This document shows positions 7,364 through 15,465 of a stretch of DNA of 22,820 bases, piece after piece. Origin of the DNA: Hydrogenophaga sp. (lineage in GTDB: Bacteria > Pseudomonadota > Gammaproteobacteria > Burkholderiales > Burkholderiaceae_C); assembly GCA_020047875.1 (NCBI GenBank), contig JAIFNE010000065.1:1-22820 (forward strand), read 5' to 3'. The translations under genes and the position numbers were made by a program. Every line of letters begins with the position of its first letter. Position 1 is the stretch's first letter. The notes below the pieces were generated by a model that was given only the letters and a program-made list of their open reading frames with translations, did no database searches and was not told the origin of the DNA.

Positions 7364-9688
7364 GTGGCTCCGGCGCTCCGCCCGCTTGCTCAGCAGCGCG
7401 CCGGGGTTGACGCCGTGTCGGTGAATGCCCCGGCTGCCCCGGACTATGCCGATGTGCGCTGGCAAGCGGCATGGCGAGAACTGGGCTGTCGCCTGCCCGG
7501 CGTGCAGTCGGTGTTCGAAGCCAGCGTGGCGCAAACCCTGGCACAGCTCACCGAGCCGCAGCTGCACGGTTTCTGGGGGGTTGGGCGGCGCCTGGGCCAA
7601 TTGGGACGCGGCCCGGATCCCGTCACCGCGTGGCTGACCCATTGGCCTGCCGTGGTCGAACTGATCGGTGACGAGGTACTCGACGATGTGATGGCGCTGG
7701 TGCAGTTTCTGCACAAGTCGCCCAACAGCGCCGCCATCGCGCCCCTGATCGGCAGCCTGGTCACGGCGGCGCGGCGCCTGGGCTCGGCTGAAGGCGTGCG
7801 GCAATACCTGAACGTGCTGCACGACTTCACGCAGCACACCACCGGCTCCATCCACGGGCGCCAGCAAACCCAGCCCAGCCCCGGCTTGCTGTCCTTGCTG
7901 GCGCAGGCGCCGCGCCTGCTGCAGATGCTGTCCCTGGGGGGCTTGCGCCGCTGGGTGCAACACGGCGCGCGCGTACACGCGCACCACCCGCCGCAACAGA
8001 CCGCCTACTTTGCGCTCGAAAGCCCCGACAGCCTGGCCCTGCTGCAGCGCGTGCGACACGGCACCTTGCTGGTGGATGTGCAGCGCCAGCTGGGCATGAC
8101 ACTGCAAGCGCTCTGGGGGCAAGAGTTGCCGCTGGCCCCGCTCAGCGGCGACGGTGCCACCGCAGGACGCATGACGCCCGCGCTGCAGGCCGATGTGCTG
8201 GGCCTGCCCGATGTGCTGGAGTCGCTCTCTGGTGTGGACGGGCTGGGCCGCTACCGCCTCATGCTGATGCATGCGATGGCGCACCGACAGTTGTCGGGCA
8301 CCTGTGTGGCCGACAACTGGAGCCCGGCTCAGCGCCTGGCGGTGGAGTGGTTTGAAGACGCCCGCATCGACCGCTGGCTGCTGGCCCGCTGGCCGGGGCT
8401 GCGTGGCGACCTGCTGCGGCTCTTGCCCCCGGTGCAAGAAGGCGCGTGTGACGACCGCACCCACGCCTGCCTGCGTCACCGGCTGGCGCTGTGGAACAGG
8501 GCCGTGCTTGATGCCCGGTTCGTGTTGCAAGCGCCGCCACTGCAGGACTTCGTTCAGCGTTTTGAGGACGTTCTGGCCCAGCCAGCTTGCACCACCCAGG
8601 ACATGGCCGCCCTGGCCTTGTCGTTTGTGGCCCGCACCCGCTGCGCGGGCGATGCGCTACCCCATGTGTTTTTTGCCGGCACGGAGCTCGACTGGCGCGA
8701 CGACAACCGCCACCTGTGGCAGTACATCGAAGACGGTGACGAAGAAGACACCCGCACGCCCCAGCGACGCGAGACCGCGCCCGAACCGCAGAGCCTGCCA
8801 CCCCGCCTGTACCCGGAATGGGACCACGCCAGCCAGAGCGAGCGGCCCGACTGGGTAAAGGTGTACGAATACCTGCACCCCGCCGGGCAAGCCAGCGACA
8901 TCGACGACCTGACCGAGCGGCACAGCGGCCTGACCCGCCGGCTGGAGCGCGTGCTGGACCGGCTCAAGCCCCAGGGCAGACAGCGCGTGCGTCGCCTGGA
9001 GCAGGGCAGCGAACTCGACCTCGACCTGGCCCAGCAAGCCTGGATCGATTGGCGCAGCGGCCACACGCCCGACGAGCGCGTGCAGCAGGACTGGCGCCAC
9101 CATGAGCGCCATGTCAGCGTGCAACTGGTGGTGGACCTCTCGGCCTCGCTGGCCGAGCGCATCCCCGGCAGCGACCAGACCGTGCTGCAAGTCAGCCAGG
9201 CCGCCGTGGCCCTGCTGGCATGGGCGCTGGACCGTCTGGGCGACCCCTTGGCCATCGGCGGCTTTCACTCCAATACCCGCCAGGAGGTGCGCTACATGCA
9301 CCTCAAGGGCTTCGAGGAGCCCTGGGGACCTGAAGCCAAGGCCCGGCTGGCGGCAGTGGCCCCGGCCTATTCCACCCGCACGGGCGCGGCGCTGCGCCAC
9401 GCCAGCCAGACCCTGCTGCAGCGGCGCAGCCCGCGCAAACTTTTGCTGCTACTGACCGATGGCGAGCCTTCCGATGTGGACGTGAGCGACCGCCATTACC
9501 TCACCCAGGACGCCCGGCAGGTGGTGCGAAGCCTGCAGGGCCAGGGGGTGTTGGTGTGGTGCATTCAACTGCACCCGGCGCACGAGGCGAATGTGCGCGA
9601 GGTGTTTGGCGAACACTTCACGCTGGTGAACAACTTGCAGCAACTCCCCCAGACCTTGGCCAGCCTGTTTGTGCGGCTCACGCGCTGA
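7364..9688 (+). CDS. cbbO: RuBisCO activase accessory protein CbbO with VWA domain
   Basis: A protein of 774 residues, typical of CbbO. A long helical N-terminal part of about 430 residues is followed by an acidic stretch at about 456-462 (EDGDEED) and a polar linker. A C-terminal von Willebrand factor A domain then carries an intact MIDAS: DLSAS at 591-595, T673 in TRTGAAL and D699 in LLTDGEPSD. In the known CbbQO complex the VWA domain binds RuBisCO through its metal site while CbbQ supplies ATPase force. The start is uncertain. GTG 7364 immediately follows the cbbQ stop, while GTG 7415, with GGGG eight bases ahead, and GTG 7421 are also possible and would shorten the protein by 17-19 residues. 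It is the last gene before the second promoter region. Confidence 0.93.
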   Translation: MAPALRPLAQQRAGVDAVSVNAPAAPDYADVRWQAAWRELGCRLPGVQSVFEASVAQTLAQLTEPQLHGFWGVGRRLGQLGRGPDPVTAWLTHWPAVVELIGDEVLDDVMALVQFLHKSPNSAAIAPLIGSLVTAARRLGSAEGVRQYLNVLHDFTQHTTGSIHGRQQTQPSPGLLSLLAQAPRLLQMLSLGGLRRWVQHGARVHAHHPPQQTAYFALESPDSLALLQRVRHGTLLVDVQRQLGMTLQALWGQELPLAPLSGDGATAGRMTPALQADVLGLPDVLESLSGVDGLGRYRLMLMHAMAHRQLSGTCVADNWSPAQRLAVEWFEDARIDRWLLARWPGLRGDLLRLLPPVQEGACDDRTHACLRHRLALWNRAVLDARFVLQAPPLQDFVQRFEDVLAQPACTTQDMAALALSFVARTRCAGDALPHVFFAGTELDWRDDNRHLWQYIEDGDEEDTRTPQRRETAPEPQSLPPRLYPEWDHASQSERPDWVKVYEYLHPAGQASDIDDLTERHSGLTRRLERVLDRLKPQGRQRVRRLEQGSELDLDLAQQAWIDWRSGHTPDERVQQDWRHHERHVSVQLVVDLSASLAERIPGSDQTVLQVSQAAVALLAWALDRLGDPLAIGGFHSNTRQEVRYMHLKGFEEPWGPEAKARLAAVAPAYSTRTGAALRHASQTLLQRRSPRKLLLLLTDGEPSDVDVSDRHYLTQDARQVVRSLQGQGVLVWCIQLHPAHEANVREVFGEHFTLVNNLQQLPQTLASLFVRLTR

Positions 9689-9737
9689 AACCCCCGTCGC
9701 TGCGCCGCTCGCATTCAGATCAACCGGCAACAAAAAT

Positions 9738-9757
9738 GCAATAACTTAAGTTATTGC
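9738..9757. repeat. Perfect 20-base palindrome upstream of cbbY
   Basis: GCAATAACTTAAGTTATTGC at 9738-9757 equals its own reverse complement over all 20 bases, with no spacer. It sits 50 bases after the cbbO stop, and its last two bases overlap the second CbbR-type block. It could be a dimeric regulator site or, as RNA, an AU-rich hairpin. It lacks the GC-rich stem of an ordinary terminator. No matching palindrome lies at the equivalent place before cbbM. Confidence 0.6.
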
Positions 9758-9811
9758 TTAATTAAGCCGTCACGAATATTGAATTTACCTGGAGGGCTGT
9801 CCTTTTTAAAG
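9756..9811 (+). promoter_or_regulatory. Putative second CbbR operator and promoter for cbbYEFPTZA (copy 2 of shared block)
   Basis: This matches the cbbM promoter block without gaps. CTTAATT near the start, ATT-N11-AAT (9761-9777), a 16-base identical stretch AATATTGAATTTACCT (9775-9790) containing TTGAAT (9779-9784), and CTTTTTA (9802-9808) all lie at the same spacing as in copy 1. Between these parts the two copies differ, so only functional positions seem kept. It lies 34-89 bases ahead of the cbbY ATG. Transcription start and CbbR binding are inferred. Confidence 0.7.
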
Positions 9812-9844
9812 TGAAGCACCTTCCCCCGCACACGCTCGACCGCC

Positions 9845-10570
9845 ATGCTCCAAGCCTTCATTTTTGATGTCGACGGCACACTTGCCGACACAGAAATGGC
9901 CCATCTGGCCGCGTTCAATCACGCCTTCGCCGACATGGGACTGGACTGGCGCTGGGATGTGCCCCTGTACACGCGGCTGCTGACGGTCGCCGGCGGCAAG
10001 GAACGCATCAAGGCTTACTGGCAAAGCCAGGCCCCAGACCTCAAGGACAACAGTGGCGCCGGGCTGCAAGACACCATCAACCGCTTGCACGAAATCAAGA
10101 CGGCGGCCTACGAACAGGCGGTGCAAGACGGCGCGGTGCAGATGCGCCCGGGCGTTCTGGCCTTGCTCTGCGAGGCCCGCGCAGCAGGTCTTGCGCTCGC
10201 CATTGCCACGACCACCTCGCCCGTCAATATTGCTGCCTTGTTGCGTCAGGCCCTGGGTGCGGACTGGCGTTCACATTTCGCCGTGATCGAAAATGCCTCG
10301 ACGGCACCGAGCAAAAAACCCGACCCCATGGTCTACCGGCAGACCTTGGCGGGGCTGGGGCTGCCTGCGCAGCAATGCTTGGCTTTTGAAGATTCAGAAA
10401 ACGGCCTGCAAGCCGCTCTGGGGGCGGATCTGGCCACCGTGGTCACGCCCAACGAATTCACCGCCGGGCACGATTTCACCGGTGCCCTGCGCATCCTGCC
10501 CAGTTTGCAGGGCGTGGACGTGGCCCAGCTGCGTGAGTGGCATCTTTTGGTTTCCAGGAGCAACGCATGA
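9845..10570 (+). CDS. cbbY: HAD-family phosphatase CbbY (xylulose-1,5-bisphosphate phosphatase type)
   Basis: A 241-residue haloacid dehalogenase phosphatase. Motif I is FDVDGTLAD with the nucleophile/acid pair D8 and D10. Motif II is TTTS near 122-125, motif III KKPDP at 157-161 and motif IV FEDSENG with E182 and D183. A cap domain lies between motifs I and II (about 17-90). Characterised CbbY from Rhodobacter and plants dephosphorylates xylulose-1,5-bisphosphate, a RuBisCO misfire product and inhibitor, to xylulose-5-phosphate. The position in this operon supports the same role. The ATG at 9845 has no good ribosome site, which is odd for the first gene of a unit and may mean low expression. 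The stop overlaps the cbbE start by four bases (ATGA). Confidence 0.9.
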   Translation: MLQAFIFDVDGTLADTEMAHLAAFNHAFADMGLDWRWDVPLYTRLLTVAGGKERIKAYWQSQAPDLKDNSGAGLQDTINRLHEIKTAAYEQAVQDGAVQMRPGVLALLCEARAAGLALAIATTTSPVNIAALLRQALGADWRSHFAVIENASTAPSKKPDPMVYRQTLAGLGLPAQQCLAFEDSENGLQAALGADLATVVTPNEFTAGHDFTGALRILPSLQGVDVAQLREWHLLVSRSNA

Positions 10571-11256
10571 ATCCGGCTCGCATCGCCCCTTCCATCCTGT
10601 CTGCCGATTTCGCCCGCCTGGGCGAGGAGGTGCGCGCCATCGAGGCCGCTGGGGCTGACTGGGTCCACTTTGACGTGATGGACAACCACTACGTGCCCAA
10701 CCTGACCATTGGGCCTCTCGTGTGCGAAGCCATTCGCCCGCATGTGCAGATCCCCATCGACGTGCACCTGATGGTTGAGCCCGTGGACGCGCTGGTGCCC
10801 CTGTTTGCCAAGGCGGGTGCCAACATCATCACCTTTCACCCCGAAGCCAGCCGCCATGTGGACCGCACCCTGCAAATGATCCGCGACCACGGTTGCCAGG
10901 CAGGTCTGGTGTTCAACCCCGCCACGCCGCTGGCGTGGATGGACCATCTGATGGATCGCCTGGATGTGGTGTTGCTCATGAGCGTGAACCCGGGGTTCGG
11001 TGGGCAGAAGTTCATTCCCGCCACCCTGCCCAAGCTGCAGGCTGCGCGCCAGCGCATCAACGCCCACCTCGCCCGAGGCGGGCAACCCATTGCGCTGGAG
11101 GTCGATGGCGGCGTGAAGACCGACAACATCGCCCAGATCGTGGCTGCCGGAGCCGACACCTGCGTGGCCGGCAGCGCCGTGTTCGGCGCACCCGATGCGG
11201 ATGGCGGCTACCAGGGTGTGATGCAAGCGCTCAAGCACGCCGCTTTGGGCGAATAG
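10567..11256 (+). CDS. cbbE: Ribulose-phosphate 3-epimerase
   Basis: A 229-residue TIM-barrel epimerase that interconverts xylulose-5-phosphate and ribulose-5-phosphate, a regeneration step of the cycle that also serves the pentose phosphate pathway (chromosomal name rpe). Metal-site and catalytic residues are visible: H34, D36 and M38 in HFDVMD, H67 in IDVHLMV, NPGFGGQKF at 141-149, and the catalytic D180 in EVDGGVKTDN. S10 lies in APSILSADF. ATG 10567 overlaps the cbbY stop and has AGGAG at 10556-10560, so translation is likely coupled. An upstream in-frame ATG at 10537 lies inside cbbY and would add ten residues with no family match. Confidence 0.97.
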   Translation: MNPARIAPSILSADFARLGEEVRAIEAAGADWVHFDVMDNHYVPNLTIGPLVCEAIRPHVQIPIDVHLMVEPVDALVPLFAKAGANIITFHPEASRHVDRTLQMIRDHGCQAGLVFNPATPLAWMDHLMDRLDVVLLMSVNPGFGGQKFIPATLPKLQAARQRINAHLARGGQPIALEVDGGVKTDNIAQIVAAGADTCVAGSAVFGAPDADGGYQGVMQALKHAALGE

Positions 11257-11300
11257 CCCAGCCATTCCCGAATTTCATAACTTCAGAGAGATCGTCTTCC

Positions 11301-12398
11301 ATGCCTTTACGTGCCCGCACCACCGCCACGCTGACGCAATACCTCATCCAGCAGCGTCGTCGTTTTCCGCATGCCAGCGGGGACTTCAACGCCCTGATCC
11401 TGGATGTGGCCATGGCCTGCAAGGCGATCGCGAAATCGGTGGCTTATGGTGCCCTGGCGGACCTGCATGGCAACCACGCGGCCGATGCCGGCGGGAGCGT
11501 CAACGTGCAAGGCGAGACCCAGAAAAAACTCGATGTGATCAGCAATGAGCTGTTCATCCGCATGAACGAGTGGGGCGGGCATCTGGCGGGCATGGCATCG
11601 GAAGAAATGGAAGACCCCCACCCGATTCCCGAGCAGCACCCCAAGGGCAAGTACCTGCTGGTGTTCGACCCGCTCGACGGCTCGTCAAACATCGATGTGA
11701 ATGTTTCCGTCGGCAGCATTTTCAGCATCTTGCGCGCACCCGAAGCGCTGGCAGAAGGCGGGCCACTGACCGAGGCCGCCTTCCTTCAACCCGGTGCACA
11801 GCAAGTGGCCGCCGGCTACGCCCTCTATGGCCCAACCACCATGCTGGTGCTGACGGTGGGCAATGGCGTGGCCGGTTTCACGCTGGACCCGGTAATGGGC
11901 GAATTCATGCTCACCCACCCGGAACTGCGCGTCCCGGAGGACACCAGCGAGTTCGCCATCAATGCCTCCAACAGCCGCTTCTGGGAGACCCCTGTCAAAC
12001 GCTATGTAGACGAATGCCTGGCCGGCAAGACCGGCCCGCGCGGCAAGGACTTCAACATGCGCTGGATCGCCTCCATGGTGGCCGAGGCGCACCGCATCCT
12101 GATGCGCGGCGGCGTCTTCATGTACCCGCGCGACTCCAAGGACACAAACAAGCCCGGTCGTCTGCGCCTGCTGTACGAGGCCAATCCGGTGGGTTTCATC
12201 ATGGAGCAAGCCGGCGGTCGCGCCAGTACAGGGCGCCAGCCCATGCTGGACGTGCAACCCACCAGCCTGCACCAGCGCATTGGTCTGGTGTTTGGCTCAA
12301 AAAACGAGGTGGAGCGCATCGAGCGCTATCACGCCGAGCCACAGAAATTCAACGACCACGCGCCTTTGTTCGCCGAGCGCAGCTTGTTTCGCGATTGA
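11301..12398 (+). CDS. cbbF: Class I fructose-1,6-bisphosphatase
   Basis: A 365-residue class I FBPase (fbp, or cbbF in this setting). The metal-binding signature VFDPLDGSSNID lies at about 121-132, with acidic ligands also in SEEMED at about 100-105. RWIASMVAE and EANPVGFIMEQAGG appear in the C-terminal half. It removes the 1-phosphate of fructose-1,6-bisphosphate. In many bacteria the same enzyme handles sedoheptulose-1,7-bisphosphate, which the CBB cycle needs and for which no other gene is seen here. ATG 11301 matches the family N-terminus (TTLTQYL-like); the ribosome site AGAGAG is a little far. The open frame extends 136 codons further upstream across cbbE, but that part is out of frame with cbbE and is spurious. 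Confidence 0.97.
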   Translation: MPLRARTTATLTQYLIQQRRRFPHASGDFNALILDVAMACKAIAKSVAYGALADLHGNHAADAGGSVNVQGETQKKLDVISNELFIRMNEWGGHLAGMASEEMEDPHPIPEQHPKGKYLLVFDPLDGSSNIDVNVSVGSIFSILRAPEALAEGGPLTEAAFLQPGAQQVAAGYALYGPTTMLVLTVGNGVAGFTLDPVMGEFMLTHPELRVPEDTSEFAINASNSRFWETPVKRYVDECLAGKTGPRGKDFNMRWIASMVAEAHRILMRGGVFMYPRDSKDTNKPGRLRLLYEANPVGFIMEQAGGRASTGRQPMLDVQPTSLHQRIGLVFGSKNEVERIERYHAEPQKFNDHAPLFAERSLFRD

Positions 12399-12463
12399 AC
12401 ACGCAATCGGGTATGCCCCCACAGCAGCGCTGAGCCTCTATTCAGAAACCAGGAGATCCCCTC

Positions 12464-13348
12464 ATGTCAGAACGCCATCCCATCATTGCCATCACGGGCT
12501 CCAGCGGCGCGGGCACATCGACCGTGACGCGCACGTTTTCCAACATTTTTCGCCGCGAGAGCGTGAAGGCAGCCATCGTCGAGGGAGACAGCTTTCACCG
12601 TTTTGACCGCAAGGAAATGAAGGTTCGTCAAGCGGAGGCGGAAAAGCAGGGCAACAAAAACTTCAGCCACTTTGGTTCAGACAACAACCTGTTTGGCGAA
12701 ATTGAAAGCCTGTTTCGCGACTACAGCCAGACCGGTCAGGGCCAGTCGAGGAAGTACCTGCACAACGCCGAAGAGGCCGCCCCGTACCAGCAGGAACCCG
12801 GCACCTTCACGCCCTGGGAGTCGTTGCCGGCGGACACCGATATGCTGTTCTACGAGGGTCTGCATGGCGCGGTGGTCACCCCCGAGCACAACATTGCCCA
12901 ATACCCCGATCTGCGCGTGGGCGTGGTGCCGGTCATCAACCTGGAATGGATTCAGAAACTCTGGCGCGACAAGCACCAGCGCGGCTACAGCACCGAGGCG
13001 GTGACCGACACGATTCTGCGCCGCATGCCCGACTACGTGAATTACATCGTGCCGCAGTTCGAGCACACGCATGTCAACTTCCAGCGCGTGCCCATGGTGG
13101 ACACCTCCAACCCCTTCATCTCGCGCGATATTCCATCCGCAGACGAGAGCATGGTGGTGATCCGTTTTGCCAACCCCAAGGGCATCGACTTCCCCTACCT
13201 GCTCAACATGATTCATGACTCCTGGATGAGTCGGGCCAATACCATCGTGGTGCCCGGTGGCAAGATGGAAATCGCCATGCAGCTCATCTTCACGCCCTTT
13301 GTCTGGCGCATGATGGAGCGCCGCAAGCGGGCGCTGGGCCAGGCTTGA
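12464..13348 (+). CDS. cbbP: Phosphoribulokinase (bacterial octameric type)
   Basis: A 294-residue kinase that converts ribulose-5-phosphate plus ATP to RuBP. This step, together with RuBisCO, defines the CBB cycle. The P-loop GSSGAGTST is at residues 12-20 and the substrate-site EGDSFHRFDR at about 41-50. VEHT-type sequence (QFEHTHVNFQRVPMVDT) lies in the C-terminal half. The length and sequence match the proteobacterial class rather than the longer, thiol-regulated plant/cyanobacterial enzyme. AGGAGA lies about nine bases before ATG 12464. The gene is 65 bases from cbbF and 14 bases ahead of the chosen cbbT start, so it lies mid-operon. Confidence 0.98.
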   Translation: MSERHPIIAITGSSGAGTSTVTRTFSNIFRRESVKAAIVEGDSFHRFDRKEMKVRQAEAEKQGNKNFSHFGSDNNLFGEIESLFRDYSQTGQGQSRKYLHNAEEAAPYQQEPGTFTPWESLPADTDMLFYEGLHGAVVTPEHNIAQYPDLRVGVVPVINLEWIQKLWRDKHQRGYSTEAVTDTILRRMPDYVNYIVPQFEHTHVNFQRVPMVDTSNPFISRDIPSADESMVVIRFANPKGIDFPYLLNMIHDSWMSRANTIVVPGGKMEIAMQLIFTPFVWRMMERRKRALGQA

Positions 13349-13362
13349 ACGGGGCGGTTGAC

Positions 13363-15453
13363 ATGAACACCGATCACCCCACACCCGAGATGGCTCAGCG
13401 CATGGCCAATGCCGTGCGCATGCTGGCTGTCGATGCGGTAGAAGTCGCCAAATCCGGCCACCCCGGCGCACCCATGGGCATGGCCGACATCGCCGAGGTG
13501 CTCTGGAGCAGGCACCTCAAGCACAACCCGCAGAACCCCCACTGGCCTGACCGCGACCGCTTTGTGCTGTCCAACGGCCACGGCTCGATGTTGATCTATG
13601 CCTTGCTGCACCTGACGGGTTATGACCTGCCGATGGCAGAGCTGAAGAAATTCCGCCAGTTGCACAGCAAAACACCGGGCCACCCTGAGGTGGACATCAC
13701 ACCCGGTGTGGAAACCACCACCGGCCCACTGGGCCAGGGCCTCACCAACGCGGTGGGCATGGCGCTGGCCGAAAAGTTGTTGGCCCAGGCGTTCAACCAA
13801 GAGGCCGATGGGCAGCGCTTCACCATCGTGGATCACATGACCTATGTGTTCCTGGGCGATGGTTGCCTGATGGAAGGCATCAGCCACGAGGCGTGTTCGC
13901 TGGCCGGTACCTTGCGCCTGTCGAAACTGGTGGCGCTGTACGACGACAACGGCATTTCCATCGATGGTCATGTGGAAGGCTGGTTCACCGACGACACACC
14001 CAAGCGCTTTGAAGCCTATGGCTGGAACGTGATTCCCGCCATCGATGGACATGATCCGAAGGCGGTCAACGCCGCCATTGAGGCGGCCAAGCAGCAAGCC
14101 CTTTTGCCCAACGGCCGCCCCACGCTGATCTGCTGCAAAACCGTCATTGGCAAGGGTTCACCCAACAAAGCCGGCACGCACGATGTGCACGGCGCGGCCT
14201 TGGGCGCAGCCGAAATTGCGGCCACCCGCGAGGCGCTGAACTGGCCTCATGCCCCTTTTGAAGTGCCTGCCGATGTGGCCGGGATGTGGGATGCCAAGGC
14301 CCAGGGGGTCGAGGCCGAAAGCCAATGGCGCAAAGCCTTCGCACAGTACCAAAACCGCTTCCCCTTGGAGGCTGCCGAGTTCGAGCGACGCATGCGGGGT
14401 GACTTGAGTGCCGCATACACGGAGGGCTTGCCAAAAGCCCTGGCTGCGCTAGCAGCCAACACCGGTGCCGTGGCCACCCGAAAAGCCAGTCAGAACGCGC
14501 TGGATGTGCTGGCACCGTTGCTGCCCGAGTTTTTTGGTGGCAGTGCCGACCTCACCGGCTCCAACCTGACCAACTTCAAAACCTGCACCAAGGCAGGCCG
14601 CGACACCTGGGGCAACCACCTGTCTTATGGCGTGCGCGAGTTCGGCATGGCCGCCATCATGAATGGCATGGCGCTGCATGGTGGCTTCCTGCCCTACGGC
14701 GGCACGTTCCTGACCTTTTCAGACTATTCACGCAACGCCATCCGCATGGCAGCGCTGATGAAGAAGCGCGTCATCCATGTTTTCACCCACGACTCGATCG
14801 GCTTGGGCGAAGACGGGCCCACCCACCAGAGCGTGGAACATGTACCCAGCTTGCGCATCATTCCGGGGCTGGATGTGTGGCGCCCGGCGGATGGCCTGGA
14901 AACCGCCGTGGCGTGGGCCTGCGCCGTTGAGCGGCGCGATGGCCCCAGTGCCCTGGCCTTGTCGCGGCAAAACCTGCCGCAGCTGCTCACCGACGTGGCC
15001 GATGCACACAAAGTACGCCAGGGCGGCTACATCCTGTCGGACATGCCTGGCGCGCAGGCCATCATCGTGGCCACCGGCTCGGAAACCTCATTGGCCATGA
15101 AAGCACAGGCGGATCTGGCCGCCCAGGGTGTGGCCACACGGGTGGTCTCCATGCCCTGCACCAACGTGTTTGACCGCCAAAGTGAGGCCTATCGGGACAC
15201 GGTGCTGCCGCTGGGCCTGCCCACGGTGGCGGTGGAGGCTGCACACCCCGATTTCTGGCGCAAGTATGTGGGCCGCACCGGTATGGTGATTGGCATGGCC
15301 AGTTTTGGCGAATCGGCTCCGGCGCCCGCTCTGTATGCCCACTTTGGTATCACCTCGGAACGCGTGTGCGAGGCTGTCCGCGCCTTGGTGCATCAACACG
15401 CTCAGCGCCAGCACAGCACCGGGGCCGCACGCCTTGCCACCTCAGGCCATTGA
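13363..15453 (+). CDS. cbbT: Transketolase
   Basis: A 696-residue thiamine-diphosphate enzyme that moves two-carbon units in the regenerative phase. SGHPGAP lies at 31-37, NGHGS at 71-75 and GPLGQG at 121-126. The thiamine-binding motif starts with GDGCLMEG at about 165-172. The pyrimidine-domain sequence DSIGLGEDGPTHQ and a C-terminal domain follow. I chose ATG 13363, with GGGGCGG at 13351-13357 as ribosome site. A TTG at 13345 overlapping the cbbP stop is a less likely alternative start. An ordinary tkt may exist elsewhere in the genome. The C-terminal tail (LVHQHAQRQHSTGAARLATSGH) is somewhat longer than usual. Confidence 0.97.
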   Translation: MNTDHPTPEMAQRMANAVRMLAVDAVEVAKSGHPGAPMGMADIAEVLWSRHLKHNPQNPHWPDRDRFVLSNGHGSMLIYALLHLTGYDLPMAELKKFRQLHSKTPGHPEVDITPGVETTTGPLGQGLTNAVGMALAEKLLAQAFNQEADGQRFTIVDHMTYVFLGDGCLMEGISHEACSLAGTLRLSKLVALYDDNGISIDGHVEGWFTDDTPKRFEAYGWNVIPAIDGHDPKAVNAAIEAAKQQALLPNGRPTLICCKTVIGKGSPNKAGTHDVHGAALGAAEIAATREALNWPHAPFEVPADVAGMWDAKAQGVEAESQWRKAFAQYQNRFPLEAAEFERRMRGDLSAAYTEGLPKALAALAANTGAVATRKASQNALDVLAPLLPEFFGGSADLTGSNLTNFKTCTKAGRDTWGNHLSYGVREFGMAAIMNGMALHGGFLPYGGTFLTFSDYSRNAIRMAALMKKRVIHVFTHDSIGLGEDGPTHQSVEHVPSLRIIPGLDVWRPADGLETAVAWACAVERRDGPSALALSRQNLPQLLTDVADAHKVRQGGYILSDMPGAQAIIVATGSETSLAMKAQADLAAQGVATRVVSMPCTNVFDRQSEAYRDTVLPLGLPTVAVEAAHPDFWRKYVGRTGMVIGMASFGESAPAPALYAHFGITSERVCEAVRALVHQHAQRQHSTGAARLATSGH

Positions 15454-15465
15454 TGGAGACGGCCA

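Noticed and set aside
5261..8530. A minus-strand open frame of 1089 codons antisense to cbbM, cbbQ and cbbO
   Set aside because: Its translation is low-complexity, rich in H, Q, G and A, with no domain. It mirrors the third-base GC bias of the genuine genes on the plus strand.
10893..11300. An extra 136-residue N-terminal domain on the fructose-bisphosphatase
   Set aside because: The frame overlaps cbbE in another reading frame and has no domain. ATG 11301 gives the normal family N-terminus.
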